NCBI RefSeq assembly: GCF_013315265.1 | Contig: NZ_JABUFE010000003.1 | Location: 124,001 to 188,000, forward strand | Source of the DNA: Parasulfitobacter algicola | Lineage (GTDB): Bacteria > Pseudomonadota > Alphaproteobacteria > Rhodobacterales > Rhodobacteraceae | Direction of reading: 5' to 3' | Length of the DNA: 64,000 nt | Shown here: positions 17,598 through 28,015 of the stretch, piece after piece | Layout of the letters: each line of letters begins with the position of its first letter | How positions within the stretch are numbered: the first letter of the stretch is position 1 | The notes under the pieces: generated by a model | The model's input: only the letters and a program-made list of their open reading frames with translations | What the model was told of the DNA's origin: nothing | Database searches by the model: none | Position numbers and translations under genes: made by a program

Positions 17598-18763
17598 TGT
17601 GGCGTCACATCGCCTCTAACGCGCTGACTTTGTTTGTGTTCCTGTTGTTCATCGGCGGTGGTGCCGTTGTTTGGGGAACGAACAAATACACCAGCGAAGG
17701 TCCTTTGGACCAGGCGATATGTTTGCAGGTGCCATCAGGTTCATCCATGTCTGGCGTATCACAATCTTTGGTGGAAAAAGGTGCGATCAGCGATGGGACC
17801 ATCTTTCGTATCGGTGCTGATTACGAGGGAAAAACAACAGCGATCAAAGCTGGCAGCTTTTTGATCCCAGAAAATGCATCGATGTCTGACATATTGCAAT
17901 TGATCACCCAAAGCGGTCGCAGCACCTGTGGCACAGTGATCAACTATCGCATTGGCGTGCTTAGCAATAGTGTGCAGGTGAATGAGCTGAACACTCAGAC
18001 ACAGGCCTATCAGGAAATCGCGCGCTTTAATCTTGAAAGCGAAGAGCGCCCCGCAGAATATCAAATCGCTAAAGACTCTGCAGGAACACGGTTTCAGATT
18101 GTCGTTGCCGAAGGCACCACGACATGGGGTGTAGTTGAGGCATTAAAACAGATCGATATTCTAGAAGGTGAAATCGAAGAGGTTCCGACCGAAGGCAGCT
18201 TGGCCCCCGAAGGTTACGAGGTGCGCGCCGGCATGGATCGGAACGCCTTTATCGCACAACTGGCTGCGTTGCAGCAGCAGCGTGTTGAAAAAGCATGGAC
18301 CGAACGTGTAGATGGTCTGCCATTAGAAAACCGCGAAGAAGTGCTGATTCTTGCGTCAATTATTGAAAAAGAAACTGGAGTGGCGCGCGAGCGTGGTCAG
18401 GTTGCTTCGGTCTTTGTCAATCGCTTGAATCAGGGTATGAAATTACAAACTGATCCCACGGTAATTTATGGAATTACCAATGGTCGTGGCGCATTGGGAC
18501 GTGGTCTGCGCCGCAGCGAATTGCGCGCGGCGACTGAATACAACACCTATGTCATTCCTGCGATGCCTCCGACCCCAATTGCCAACCCTGGCCTGGCCAG
18601 TATCGAAGCGGCCGTGAATCCCGAAAATACGGATTATATTTTCTTTGTAGCTGACGGAACGGGTGGTCATGCGTTTGCTGAAACACTGGATGAACACAAC
18701 CGCAATGTAGCACGCTGGCGCGAAATCGAGGCTGAGCGTGCAAATCAAAGCAGCAATAATTAA
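17597..18763 (+). CDS. mltG: Endolytic peptidoglycan transglycosylase MltG
   Basis: The 388-residue protein has one N-terminal membrane helix (~8-28), a LysM-like/YceG N-domain and the catalytic YceG core with ILASIIEKETGV (catalytic Glu) and VFVNRLNQGMKLQTDPTVIYG. It cleaves nascent peptidoglycan strands at the outer face of the inner membrane and sets glycan length. Coupling to fabF by a one-base overlap is common in alphaproteobacteria. The C-terminus with FVADGTGGHAFAETLDEHN is complete. Confidence 0.95.
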   Translation: MWRHIASNALTLFVFLLFIGGGAVVWGTNKYTSEGPLDQAICLQVPSGSSMSGVSQSLVEKGAISDGTIFRIGADYEGKTTAIKAGSFLIPENASMSDILQLITQSGRSTCGTVINYRIGVLSNSVQVNELNTQTQAYQEIARFNLESEERPAEYQIAKDSAGTRFQIVVAEGTTTWGVVEALKQIDILEGEIEEVPTEGSLAPEGYEVRAGMDRNAFIAQLAALQQQRVEKAWTERVDGLPLENREEVLILASIIEKETGVARERGQVASVFVNRLNQGMKLQTDPTVIYGITNGRGALGRGLRRSELRAATEYNTYVIPAMPPTPIANPGLASIEAAVNPENTDYIFFVADGTGGHAFAETLDEHNRNVARWREIEAERANQSSNN

Positions 18764-20190
<1,427 letters not shown>

Positions 20191-20191
<1 letters not shown>

Positions 20192-20409
20192 TGTCAGAGA
20201 CAGATATACTTGCATCACAATTGGCATGGAGGATTTTCCTTGATCTTATCCCATTGCTTATTGGTTGGCTTGTGATGGCCATTCCTGTTTTTTTGCTCAT
20301 GATGCGTTTAAAGCTATCGTATTGGTGGAATCTTCTGCAGCTGATCCCATTCTTCGGTACCTTGATCTTGTTATGGATTGTGACATTAAAGCGTTGGCCG
20401 GGGCGATGA
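20191..20409 (+). CDS. Small membrane protein, copy 1, inside the nuo cluster
   Basis: The 72-residue protein begins with a GTG that overlaps the nuoC stop. It has two hydrophobic helices (about 18-36 and 47-64) joined by a short loop with the motif LKLSYWWNLLQLIPF and ends LLWIVTLKRWPGR. I do not assign a function. A second gene at 21438 encodes a clear paralogue: 25 of 40 aligned residues are identical from the first helix to KRWP. The two copies flank the sulfotransferase gene. The WWN-x5-PF pattern recalls DUF805-like proteins, but the protein is too short to be certain. Confidence 0.75.
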
Positions 20410-20482
20410 TTTTGTTCTAAGTTTTAAACGAGTGGCATTGCAAAAGTGATTGTTTTGTTTCGATCCAAAGGACTGAAATCAG

Positions 20483-21382
20483 GTGACAACGTCTAAGCCC
20501 ACCGTTCTTTTTTGTGTTGGTGCGACGAAAGCTGGGACAACTTGGCTGCACCGTTACCTGCAGGATCATCCGCAATGTGCCACGTCTTTTCTTAAAGAGC
20601 TTCATTATTTCGATTTTGTTGAAAACGAGAATTTCATGCGATCTGTTGATCGTATTATCAAGCGGCGTGTTGAAATGCGCTTTAGACTGCAAGAGGCAGA
20701 GCAAGAACAGCGCGCTTATTTGTATCGGCAGTTAGCTGAATTGGACCGATGGTTGTCGATCATAGCCGAGCGGGCAGAAAATATACCACGTTATGTCGCC
20801 TTTCTGCATTCGCTTAATCCGACAGCTAAAGTGGTTGCTGATATCACGCCAGCCTATTCAACGCTGCAGGCATCAACGATTAAGAGTATGGTGCATTTGA
20901 ATGGCGGTGATACGCGCTTCATTTACATCATGCGTGATCCGATAGACCGTATGTGGTCGCATATCCGGATGAATACGCGGCGGGCAAAATATAAATCAAA
21001 GGACATGGCTGTAAGTGCAGATGTTATTTTAACCCAAGTTGAAAATGGCCAAGATCCTTTGATGATTGCGCGAAGTGATTATGCTGAGGCTTTACAGAAA
21101 TTGGAGTCTATCGTTCCAGAACGGCAAAGGCTGGTGCTGTTTTTTGAAGAGTTTTTCAATCAAGATGCTTTGAACCGCATCTGCAATTTTCTTGAGGTTG
21201 ATTTTGAACCCGCACAGTCGGATGACCGGATTCATGAAGGTATTCAACTGAACTGGACGTCAGAGCAATTTTACCGCATGGGCCGATTGTTAAAACCGCA
21301 ATATACTGCTGTTGAAAAGCAGATGGGGTCGTTACCAGCACGATGGCATCAACATTATGATATGCTGAAAGTGGCTTTATGA
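20483..21382 (+). CDS. Sulfotransferase family protein inside the nuo cluster
   Basis: The 299-residue protein has the 5'-phosphosulfate-binding loop GATKAGTTW at residues 13-21 and the 3'-phosphate site FIYIMRDPIDRMWSH, as in PAPS-dependent heparan/aryl sulfotransferases, with a catalytic-position FLKELHYFDF after it. It should transfer sulfate from PAPS to a hydroxyl or amine of an unknown acceptor in the cytoplasm. It starts with GTG. It has no known link with complex I, yet lies between nuoC and nuoD on the same strand, flanked by two paralogous mini-membrane genes. This suggests a cargo gene inserted during duplication of that small gene. Confidence 0.85.
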   Translation: MTTSKPTVLFCVGATKAGTTWLHRYLQDHPQCATSFLKELHYFDFVENENFMRSVDRIIKRRVEMRFRLQEAEQEQRAYLYRQLAELDRWLSIIAERAENIPRYVAFLHSLNPTAKVVADITPAYSTLQASTIKSMVHLNGGDTRFIYIMRDPIDRMWSHIRMNTRRAKYKSKDMAVSADVILTQVENGQDPLMIARSDYAEALQKLESIVPERQRLVLFFEEFFNQDALNRICNFLEVDFEPAQSDDRIHEGIQLNWTSEQFYRMGRLLKPQYTAVEKQMGSLPARWHQHYDMLKVAL

Positions 21383-21437
21383 TACAATCCATGGAATTGC
21401 AGCGCTTAGTGACGCTGCACCTTATAAAAGACGTACT

Positions 21438-21674
21438 ATGCTTACAGAAAGCTATTATATGCTGAATATACCTATTGCGACATTGATCATCATTATGGTG
21501 CTTTGGTCAGCCATGAGTGTGCCCGTCTTTATCGTTATCAGACGATTGGGTCTTTCGCCGTGGTGGAATGTGATGCATATCGTCCCTTTCTATGGTGGTT
21601 TGATTTTGCTATGGATTGTTGCCTTAAAGCGTTGGCCAGAACACAGCGTTGATCCAGTGGAGGTTTTTGAATGA
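21438..21674 (+). CDS. Small membrane protein, copy 2, inside the nuo cluster
   Basis: The 78-residue protein has two hydrophobic helices (about 12-34 and 48-64), the motif [15 protein letters not shown] and a conserved [12 protein letters not shown] before a short acidic tail. It is a paralogue of the protein encoded at 20191. Its stop overlaps the nuoD start (ATGATG context), as the first copy overlaps nuoC, so together the pair would restore a simple nuoC-small gene-nuoD order if one copy and the sulfotransferase were removed. Function unknown; an accessory role in complex I assembly is only a guess from position. Confidence 0.75.
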   Translation: MLTESYYMLNIPIATLIIIMVLWSAMSVPVFIVIRRLGLSPWWNVMHIVPFYGGLILLWIVALKRWPEHSVDPVEVFE

Positions 21675-22885
21675 TGGATGGTTCTAAATTCGATGATGTC
21701 CTGACGGGCGAACAGAAGATCCGGAATTTCAATATCAACTTCGGGCCACAGCACCCCGCGGCACACGGGGTGTTGCGTTTGGTGCTTGAGTTGGACGGCG
21801 AGATTGTTGAACGTTGTGATCCGCATATTGGTCTGCTGCATCGTGGCACTGAAAAGTTGATGGAAAGCCGTACCTATCTGCAGAACCTACCTTATCTGGA
21901 TCGATTGGATTATGTGGCCCCGATGAACCAGGAACATGCCTGGTGTCTAGCGATTGAAAAGCTGACCGGCGTTGAAGTTCCGCGTCGCGCATCTTTGATC
22001 CGGGTGCTGTATTCCGAAATCGGACGTATTTTAAGCCATCTGCTGAATGTCACGACGCAAGCCATGGATGTGGGGGCGCTAACGCCACCGCTTTGGGGCT
22101 TTGAAGAGCGTGAAAAACTGATGATCTTTTATGAACGCGCGTGTGGCGCGCGTTTGCATGCCGCTTATTTTAGACCCGGTGGCGTGCATCAGGATCTGCC
22201 TGATGATCTGCTGGATGATATCGAAGAATGGGCGATTAACTTTCCGTCTGCACTGAACGACATAGACGAATTACTGACTGAAAACCGCATTTTCAAGCAA
22301 CGTAATGCAGACATCGGTGTTGTGACCGAAGAAGACATTCAAGACTATGGTTTCAGCGGTGTTATGGTGCGCGGATCTGGGTTGGCGTGGGATTTGCGCC
22401 GTGCACAACCCTATGAATGCTATGATGAATTTGATTTCCAAATCCCCGTGGGTAAAAATGGCGATTGCTATGACCGTTATCTATGCCGGATGGAGGAGAT
22501 GCGCCAATCTACAAGCATTATCCGCCAAGCGATTGTAAAGCTGCGCGAAGCCACGGGTGATGTGCTGGCGCGGGGTAAAATCACACCTCCAAGTCGGGGT
22601 GAAATGAAAACGTCGATGGAGGCGCTGATCCATCACTTTAAACTTTACACCGAAGGCTTTCACGTACCTGCAGGTGAGGTTTATTGCGCGGTTGAGGCGC
22701 CAAAGGGCGAATTTGGTGTCTATCTGGTGGCTGACGGAACAAATCGGCCTTATCGCGCGAAGTTGCGGGCACCGGGTTATCTGCATCTTCAGGCGATGGA
22801 TTATATCTGCAAAGGCCATCAGCTGGCTGATGTGGCAGCGATTATCGGTACTATGGATGTGGTTTTTGGCGAGATTGATCGGTGA
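21671..22885 (+). CDS. nuoD: NADH-quinone oxidoreductase subunit D
   Basis: The 404-residue 49-kDa subunit forms the quinone-reaction chamber with NuoB. It contains [48 protein letters not shown] and the C-terminal [15 protein letters not shown] typical of the family. The histidine after GPQHPAAHG lines the quinone pocket. It begins in a four-base overlap with the preceding mini-membrane gene and overlaps the next small gene by one base. Confidence 0.97.
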   Translation: MMDGSKFDDVLTGEQKIRNFNINFGPQHPAAHGVLRLVLELDGEIVERCDPHIGLLHRGTEKLMESRTYLQNLPYLDRLDYVAPMNQEHAWCLAIEKLTGVEVPRRASLIRVLYSEIGRILSHLLNVTTQAMDVGALTPPLWGFEEREKLMIFYERACGARLHAAYFRPGGVHQDLPDDLLDDIEEWAINFPSALNDIDELLTENRIFKQRNADIGVVTEEDIQDYGFSGVMVRGSGLAWDLRRAQPYECYDEFDFQIPVGKNGDCYDRYLCRMEEMRQSTSIIRQAIVKLREATGDVLARGKITPPSRGEMKTSMEALIHHFKLYTEGFHVPAGEVYCAVEAPKGEFGVYLVADGTNRPYRAKLRAPGYLHLQAMDYICKGHQLADVAAIIGTMDVVFGEIDR

Positions 22886-23043
22886 TGACAACAATTACGA
22901 TTAACCTTTGGCTTTTGTTTGTTGGCGCTGCTGCGGGTTTGGCTGCAGCTTATGCCGCAAAAGGGCGTAACCGATTGATCAAGGCTGCTGTAATAGGTGC
23001 TGTTGTTGCATTCGTTATTGGGCTTGCGCGAACATATCTTTAA
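22885..23043 (+). CDS. 52-residue membrane protein coupled to nuoD
   Basis: This short frame starts at an ATG overlapping the nuoD stop (TGATG) and ends in TAA at 23041. The product has two hydrophobic helices (about 6-25 and 33-48) separated by a basic turn, AAKGRNRLIK, the shape of a small hairpin membrane protein. The tight coupling, the in-frame basic loop and the helix pattern support a real gene. I do not recognise the family; Rhodobacter nuo operons are known to carry several small extra frames between nuo genes. Confidence 0.65.
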   Translation: MTTITINLWLLFVGAAAGLAAAYAAKGRNRLIKAAVIGAVVAFVIGLARTYL

Positions 23044-23052
23044 AATAACAGA

Positions 23053-23070
23053 GGCGCGCTGACGCGCGCC
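23053..23070 (+). terminator. Mid-operon G+C-rich hairpin before nuoE
   Basis: GGCGCGC-TGAC-GCGCGCC is a perfect 7-bp stem with a four-base loop, 9 bases after the 52-residue gene. Only a weak T stretch follows (ACATCTTTTA). The 271-base space 23044-23314 before nuoE holds no gene. A second motif with GTGCCTTCGGC then GAGAATATTTTT lies at about 23105-23130. The hairpin may attenuate transcription or protect the upstream mRNA. Confidence 0.45.
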
Positions 23071-23314
23071 ACATCTTTTATCTCGTGTCCTATCCGACAC
23101 TCGGGGTGCCTTCGGCGAGAATATTTTTACCAAGAAGAAGGCGATTGGCCGTGATTGATCGACCAGTGTGGTGTTAAGTGATCAATGTCTGACTTTGATC
23201 AACCTGCTCTTTACGATTTCAGCGCCATATTGTAAGGCAAACGCCAACCATGGATTGTGTGTTTGTAAGCTGTGAAAATGGTTTACGCGAAGAAATGAAA
23301 AGGACGTTCCAGGG

Positions 23315-24424
23315 ATGCTTCGCCGACTTCACCACGAACAACCTGATATATTCGCTTTCACCCCAGCCAATCAGGCTTGGGCAGAAGCGCAGATGACAAA
23401 ATATCCAGACGGTCGTCAGGCCAGCGCGATTATCCCGCTTTTATGGCGTGCGCAGGAGCAGGAAGGTTGGCTGTCGCGCCCTGCAATTGAACACGTAGCC
23501 GAGATGCTCGGCCTTGCTTATATTCGCGCGCTTGAAGTGGCTTCATTCTATTTCATGTTCCAACTTCAACCTGTCGGATCTGTTGCTAATATTCAGGTAT
23601 GTGGCACGACATCCTGCATGATTTGCGGGGCCGAAGATTTGATTGGCGTATGCCAAGAAAAGATCGCGACCGAGCCACATCAGCTAAGTTCAGATGGCAA
23701 ATTCAGCTGGGAAGAAGTTGAATGTCTGGGATCTTGTGCGAATGCGCCAATGGCACAAATTGGCAAGGATTATTACGAAGATCTGACAACCGAACGCCTG
23801 GCGGAAATCATTGATGAATTGGCCGCAGGTAACGTGCCAACTCCAGGGCCGCAGAATGGGCGCTATGCGGCAGAGCCTGCTTCGGGTTTGACCAGCTTGA
23901 CAGAATACGAGGCGACCAAGCCACCACTGAACGCATCTGCGGCACTTGCTGTGGATATCGGGGATACGGTTAAGCGCATTGATGGGACCGAAGTACCGCT
24001 TTTGACGCCATGGAAAGCGCCAGGAAACGCCGCAAATTCTAAAAAAACGACGCGTGGGCAAGGAATGGCCCGCCGTTCAGAAGCGGCCGTATCAAAGGGT
24101 GCCAGCGATGCAAAACTTGCAGCTATTCCATCTGATGTTGGGCAAAAACCAAAGACATTGGATAAGCCGCGTGAGACTGGCGTAGACAATCTGAAGTTGA
24201 TAAAAGGTGTGGGCCCTAAATTAGAGAAAGTGTTGCATTCCCTTGGGTTTTACCATTTTGATCAGATTGCAACCTTGAGCGCGGATGAAATCGCCTGGGT
24301 TGATGAAAATCTGGAAGGTTTCAAAGGGCGGGTTAGCCGCGACGATTGGGTGTCACAGGCAAAAATTTTGGCGAAAGGCGGAGAGACGGAATTCTCAGCT
24401 AAGTCCAAAAAAGGAGAGAACTGA
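23315..24424 (+). CDS. nuoE: NADH-quinone oxidoreductase subunit E with C-terminal helix-hairpin-helix extension
   Basis: Residues ~1-170 are a normal 24-kDa subunit with the four [2Fe-2S] ligand cysteines in [10 protein letters not shown] and [10 protein letters not shown]; ordinary NuoE ends about there. Residues ~170-285 are a low-complexity Ala/Pro/Lys linker. Residues ~290-369 form a helix-hairpin-helix-like domain ([30 protein letters not shown]). The same end domain occurs in the next two proteins. Extended NuoE proteins are known in Rhodobacterales. The ATG at 23315 gives an N-terminus [15 protein letters not shown] that fits the family. The first domain passes electrons within the NADH module; the role of the tail is not established. 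Confidence 0.93.
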   Translation: MLRRLHHEQPDIFAFTPANQAWAEAQMTKYPDGRQASAIIPLLWRAQEQEGWLSRPAIEHVAEMLGLAYIRALEVASFYFMFQLQPVGSVANIQVCGTTSCMICGAEDLIGVCQEKIATEPHQLSSDGKFSWEEVECLGSCANAPMAQIGKDYYEDLTTERLAEIIDELAAGNVPTPGPQNGRYAAEPASGLTSLTEYEATKPPLNASAALAVDIGDTVKRIDGTEVPLLTPWKAPGNAANSKKTTRGQGMARRSEAAVSKGASDAKLAAIPSDVGQKPKTLDKPRETGVDNLKLIKGVGPKLEKVLHSLGFYHFDQIATLSADEIAWVDENLEGFKGRVSRDDWVSQAKILAKGGETEFSAKSKKGEN

Positions 24425-24462
24425 GCGGGGCGAATTGAATTAGGGACGGGGAGACGGATGAT

Positions 24463-25329
24463 ATGACGCAAAATTCAGGGGGTGCGGGTGCCGCGCTGAC
24501 ATGTTGGGCAATCGCAGGATTGGGCGCTTTCTTGGCGTTGGTCCTGCTGATGCTTTTGGGCGATTGGTTGTTTATTCAAGCGGCATTTGTTGCGTTCCTT
24601 ATATTTTTCATTGCAGGCGGTCTTTTGTCTTGGGTCATGCTGAAACCACTCCCGGGCCCGAATGAAGTGAGCGTAAATCGTGCCGGCCAGGCACCGACAG
24701 TTGGTGACGCGATTGCTGCAAAGCCCGTTTCTGATGAAGTGGTTGAACCCGCTGCTCCGACGCCGCGTCCGGCGGCGGCTAAACGCACTGTAGAACGTGC
24801 GGCTGCACAAGCGGCAAAGCTAGATGACACCTCTGAATCGGAGCCTGTTGTTGATGAGCCCGCCGAAAAGCCAGCTGCTAAGGCTACGCCAGTTGAAAAA
24901 GCTAAAGCGCCAAAGCCTGAAACGCCTAAGCCAGTGCCTGCTAAGAAAACTGTAACCAAAAAGCCGCCTGCTAAGAAAGCGGCTACTAAGAAGCCAGCAG
25001 CGAAAAAACCTGCTGCGGAAACAGAAAAGGCTGTTTCGGCAGATGGAAAGCCGGAATTCATGAAAGCAGCACGCAAAGGTGGCCCTGATGATCTGAAGCA
25101 GATCAAAGGTATTGGACCTAAGCTTGAAAAATTGCTTCATTCGATGGGAGTTTTCCATTTTGATCAAATCGGCGGCTGGCGCAAAAAGGAAGTCGAATGG
25201 GTTGACCAAAACCTAGAAGGCTTTAAGGGCCGCGTTACCCGTGATGAATGGGTCAAACAAGCAAAGCTGTTGGCAAAAGGCGAACAGACTGAGTTTTCTA
25301 AGAAGGTGAAAAAAGGCGATGTCTATTAA
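24463..25329 (+). CDS. Membrane-anchored protein with NuoE-like C-terminal domain
   Basis: The 288-residue product has two N-terminal membrane helices (about 14-38 and 42-60), then a ~140-residue Ala/Lys/Pro-rich segment made of repeats of the type PAKKTVTKKPPAKKAATK, then a C-terminal domain from residue 209 (DDLKQIKGIGPKLEKLL) ending in WVKQAKLLAKGEQTEFSKK. That last domain is nearly the same as the C-terminus of NuoE encoded just upstream. The histone H1-like basic linker could bind nucleic acid or acidic lipid, or simply act as a flexible tether. I infer a membrane-anchored partner of the NADH module; the function is unproven. Confidence 0.75.
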   Translation: MTQNSGGAGAALTCWAIAGLGAFLALVLLMLLGDWLFIQAAFVAFLIFFIAGGLLSWVMLKPLPGPNEVSVNRAGQAPTVGDAIAAKPVSDEVVEPAAPTPRPAAAKRTVERAAAQAAKLDDTSESEPVVDEPAEKPAAKATPVEKAKAPKPETPKPVPAKKTVTKKPPAKKAATKKPAAKKPAAETEKAVSADGKPEFMKAARKGGPDDLKQIKGIGPKLEKLLHSMGVFHFDQIGGWRKKEVEWVDQNLEGFKGRVTRDEWVKQAKLLAKGEQTEFSKKVKKGDVY

Positions 25330-25456
25330 CGCCTTTCGTGATTTGCTGCGATCCGGTTAATATCGGGCCACAGTGACCAGCACCGGTGGGAGGAGCGGGG
25401 CAGCAACAGCAGCCACATGGATATGTGGTCTGTCCTCTTAATCATTGGAGCAAACG

Positions 25457-26203
25457 ATGAGCGATACGATACGATTTTTTAATAAACCTTCAGAACTGAC
25501 AGCGACTGCGATCAGCATGACAGCCCCAACTGCTGCGATGGCTGCTGTTGGTGTCTATTACTGGCGTATGGCATGGGCAGCCCCTGTGCTCAATATGCGT
25601 GCGATGACAGGCCTGCCTGTAGTGTCTGATGATGGTGTTATGGATATACCAACGAAAGCTGTAAAGCCTGTGAAATCAGCCGTTAAAACCGCGCAGCCGA
25701 CCAAACTTGTTACGAAAAAAGCGGCTGTTAAAAAAGCAGAACCGGTTATGGCGAAGGTGAACGTTAAGAAAACAGTTGCAAAACCAAAAGCGGCTGAAAC
25801 CCAGGCCAAGATAGTTTCTAAGGTTGCAGCGCCCAAAAAAGCGGCCAAGGTTGATGTAAAAAAGCCTGCGACTGAAATTTATCAAGCGAAATCAAGTAGC
25901 GGTGCCAAAAAGGGTCCTGTTACACTTGCTGCAATGCCTAATGTCAAAAAGGTAGATAATACCAAACCTGCGCTTTTAAAGGTGGCCAAGAATGGCAAGG
26001 CAGATGATTTAAAGTTGATAAAGGGCGTTGGTCCAAAGTTGGAAAAGCAGCTAAATGCACTGGGCATATACCACTTTGATCAGGTTGCCAGTTGGAACGA
26101 TAAGCAAGTGGGTTGGATTGATGATCAATTGGATGCCATTAAAGGTATGCCAATGCGCGATAAGTGGGTCACACAAGCTAAATCGCTGGTGAAAAACAAA
26201 TAA
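25457..26203 (+). CDS. Third protein with the NuoE-type C-terminal domain
   Basis: The 248-residue protein has an N-terminal region with one hydrophobic stretch (about 15-40, TATAISMTAPTAAMAAVGVY), a Lys/Ala-rich linker of ~120 residues, and the shared helix-hairpin-helix-like domain from residue 183 ([35 protein letters not shown]). The ATG at 25457 follows GGAG by 6 bases; a TTG four codons earlier is less likely. It is the third consecutive gene with this domain, which points to local duplication within the operon. The 127 bases before it contain only a small CCACAT/ATGTGG hairpin. Function unknown. Confidence 0.72.
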   Translation: MSDTIRFFNKPSELTATAISMTAPTAAMAAVGVYYWRMAWAAPVLNMRAMTGLPVVSDDGVMDIPTKAVKPVKSAVKTAQPTKLVTKKAAVKKAEPVMAKVNVKKTVAKPKAAETQAKIVSKVAAPKKAAKVDVKKPATEIYQAKSSSGAKKGPVTLAAMPNVKKVDNTKPALLKVAKNGKADDLKLIKGVGPKLEKQLNALGIYHFDQVASWNDKQVGWIDDQLDAIKGMPMRDKWVTQAKSLVKNK

Positions 26204-26428
26204 ATGACGAAGCAAGACGATAAGGTTCGCGCAAACCAAGGCTTAACCGCGGGCCTGGTGATGGCCGGTGCGGGGGTGTTAACGATTGTTGCGCCCTGGC
26301 TTGTCCAAATTCTTGGTTTGGAACCGCGCGTCGAGTTCTTGTTTTATCTGATTTCCATGGCTGCGTTCATTTGGGCACTTTTCCTGACATGGCAAATCTG
26401 GCAAAAGAACCGCAAACCAAAAGGATGA
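26204..26428 (+). CDS. Small membrane protein, DUF5337-like
   Basis: The 74-residue protein has a charged N-terminus (MTKQDDKVRANQGL), two hydrophobic helices (about 14-36 and 44-64) and a basic tail QKNRKPKG. It matches what I recall of the DUF5337 family found in Rhodobacterales nuo operons directly before nuoF. It starts immediately after the preceding stop (TAAATG) and ends 6 bases before nuoF. No biochemical role is known. Confidence 0.72.
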   Translation: MTKQDDKVRANQGLTAGLVMAGAGVLTIVAPWLVQILGLEPRVEFLFYLISMAAFIWALFLTWQIWQKNRKPKG

Positions 26429-26434
26429 TATTGG

Positions 26435-27733
26435 ATGCTGGACGATAAGGATCGTATCTTTACCAATCTTTACGGGATGCATGACCGGACACTTGCTGGC
26501 GCCAAAAAGCGGGGTCATTGGGATGGTACGGCCAAGCTGATCAAAAACGGTCGCGACTGGATCATTGACCAAATGAAGGCCAGCGGTTTGCGGGGCCGTG
26601 GTGGCGCGGGTTTCCCTACCGGTCTGAAGTGGTCTTTTATGCCCAAGGAAAGCGACGGGCGCCCTGCCTATCTGGTTGTGAATGCAGACGAATCTGAACC
26701 CGGTACCTGCAAAGACCGCGAGATTATGCGTCATGATCCGCACACATTGATCGAAGGGTGTCTGATCGCCAGCTTCGCGATGAATGCGAATGCCTGCTAT
26801 ATCTATATTCGGGGTGAATATATCCGCGAAAAAGAGGCTCTGCAGAACGCCATTGATGAGGCTTACGATGCGGGGCTATTGGGCAAGAATGCCGCCAAGT
26901 CGGGTTGGGATTTCGATCTGTATCTGCACCATGGCGCTGGCGCCTATATCTGCGGCGAGGAAACCGCGTTGCTCGAAAGCCTTGAGGGTAAGAAGGGTAT
27001 GCCACGTATGAAGCCACCATTCCCTGCCGGGGCCGGGCTTTATGGGTGTCCAACGACTGTGAATAATGTTGAATCCATCGCTGTTGTACCAACAATCCTG
27101 CGGCGTGGGCCTGAATGGTTTTCCAGTTTTGGTCGTGCGAATAATGCGGGCACCAAGCTGTTCGCGATCTCGGGCCATGTGAATAACCCATGCGTTGTTG
27201 AAGAAGCGATGTCGATTCCGTTTGCAGAATTGATTGACAAGCATTGCGGCGGCATTCGGGGGGGCTGGGATAACCTGAAAGCAGTGATCCCGGGCGGATC
27301 ATCTGTGCCGATGATCCCGGGCAAACAAATGCACGAAGACGCAATTATGGATTTCGATTGGCTGCGCGAACAGAAATCGGGTTTGGGTACTGCGGCGGTT
27401 ATCGTGATGGACAATTCGACCGATGTGATCAAAGCGATCTGGCGTCTGTCAAAGTTCTATAAACACGAAAGCTGCGGTCAATGTACACCTTGTCGCGAAG
27501 GTACAGGTTGGATGATGCGTGTAATGGATCGTCTGGTCAAGGGCGAGGCTGAAGTTGAGGAAATCGACATGCTTCTTGATGTCACCAAGCAGGTTGAAGG
27601 CCATACAATCTGTGCCTTGGGCGATGCAGCAGCGTGGCCGATTCAGGGATTAATACGCCATTTCCGAGATGAGATTGAAGATCGCATCAAGCATAAACGT
27701 ACAGGCCGGGTAAGCGCGGTTGCTGCAGAGTAA
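26435..27733 (+). CDS. nuoF: NADH-quinone oxidoreductase subunit F
   Basis: The 432-residue NADH-oxidising subunit binds FMN and cluster N3. Visible motifs are the NADH site [14 protein letters not shown], the FMN/glycine-rich [19 protein letters not shown] region and the [4Fe-4S] ligands in [14 protein letters not shown] with the last cysteine in HTICALGD. It closes the part of the nuo cluster present here. Normally nuoG follows, but here a 282-base A+T-rich space and a polyol-uptake regulon follow instead. Confidence 0.97.
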   Translation: MLDDKDRIFTNLYGMHDRTLAGAKKRGHWDGTAKLIKNGRDWIIDQMKASGLRGRGGAGFPTGLKWSFMPKESDGRPAYLVVNADESEPGTCKDREIMRHDPHTLIEGCLIASFAMNANACYIYIRGEYIREKEALQNAIDEAYDAGLLGKNAAKSGWDFDLYLHHGAGAYICGEETALLESLEGKKGMPRMKPPFPAGAGLYGCPTTVNNVESIAVVPTILRRGPEWFSSFGRANNAGTKLFAISGHVNNPCVVEEAMSIPFAELIDKHCGGIRGGWDNLKAVIPGGSSVPMIPGKQMHEDAIMDFDWLREQKSGLGTAAVIVMDNSTDVIKAIWRLSKFYKHESCGQCTPCREGTGWMMRVMDRLVKGEAEVEEIDMLLDVTKQVEGHTICALGDAAAWPIQGLIRHFRDEIEDRIKHKRTGRVSAVAAE

Positions 27734-27930
27734 TTGATATAATTGATCCCATTAATTCAGAAATGTACGTGCTTTTGGGACGATGAATTATTTCTGACTG
27801 TGGCAATCAATCAAAGCGATATGTTTCTACAACATGGAAATCTGCTAATTGGTATGGCTTGATCCGTCATATCAATTACTGCGTTGTGTATGTGCTAAAG
27901 CTTATATGTATATTCCAGCCGCAAAAATAG

Positions 27931-27946
27931 TTTACGCGTGTTAAAA
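27931..27946. promoter_or_regulatory. Candidate LacI-type operator upstream of the regulator gene
   Basis: TTTACGCGTGTTAAAA lies 70 bases before the regulator ATG, inside the A+T-rich 282-base space 27734-28015 that otherwise holds no gene. Shifted by one base and read against the complement of the operator at 29130, it agrees at 13 of 16 positions and shares the TTTACG/GTGT core, which suggests autoregulation by the adjacent LacI-family protein. Confidence 0.45.
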
Positions 27947-28015
27947 TATTTTGATGTAATATGCTAAACTAGACTAGCTTGTGGTGTGAGTTGCTAAAAT
28001 GAGGTTTGACAGTCG

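Noticed and set aside
24576-25106. 176-codon antisense frame opposite the Lys/Ala/Pro-rich protein gene
   Set aside because: It is the mirror of the repetitive AAG/GCT-rich linker codons, giving an artificial Ala/Phe-rich product with no start signal.
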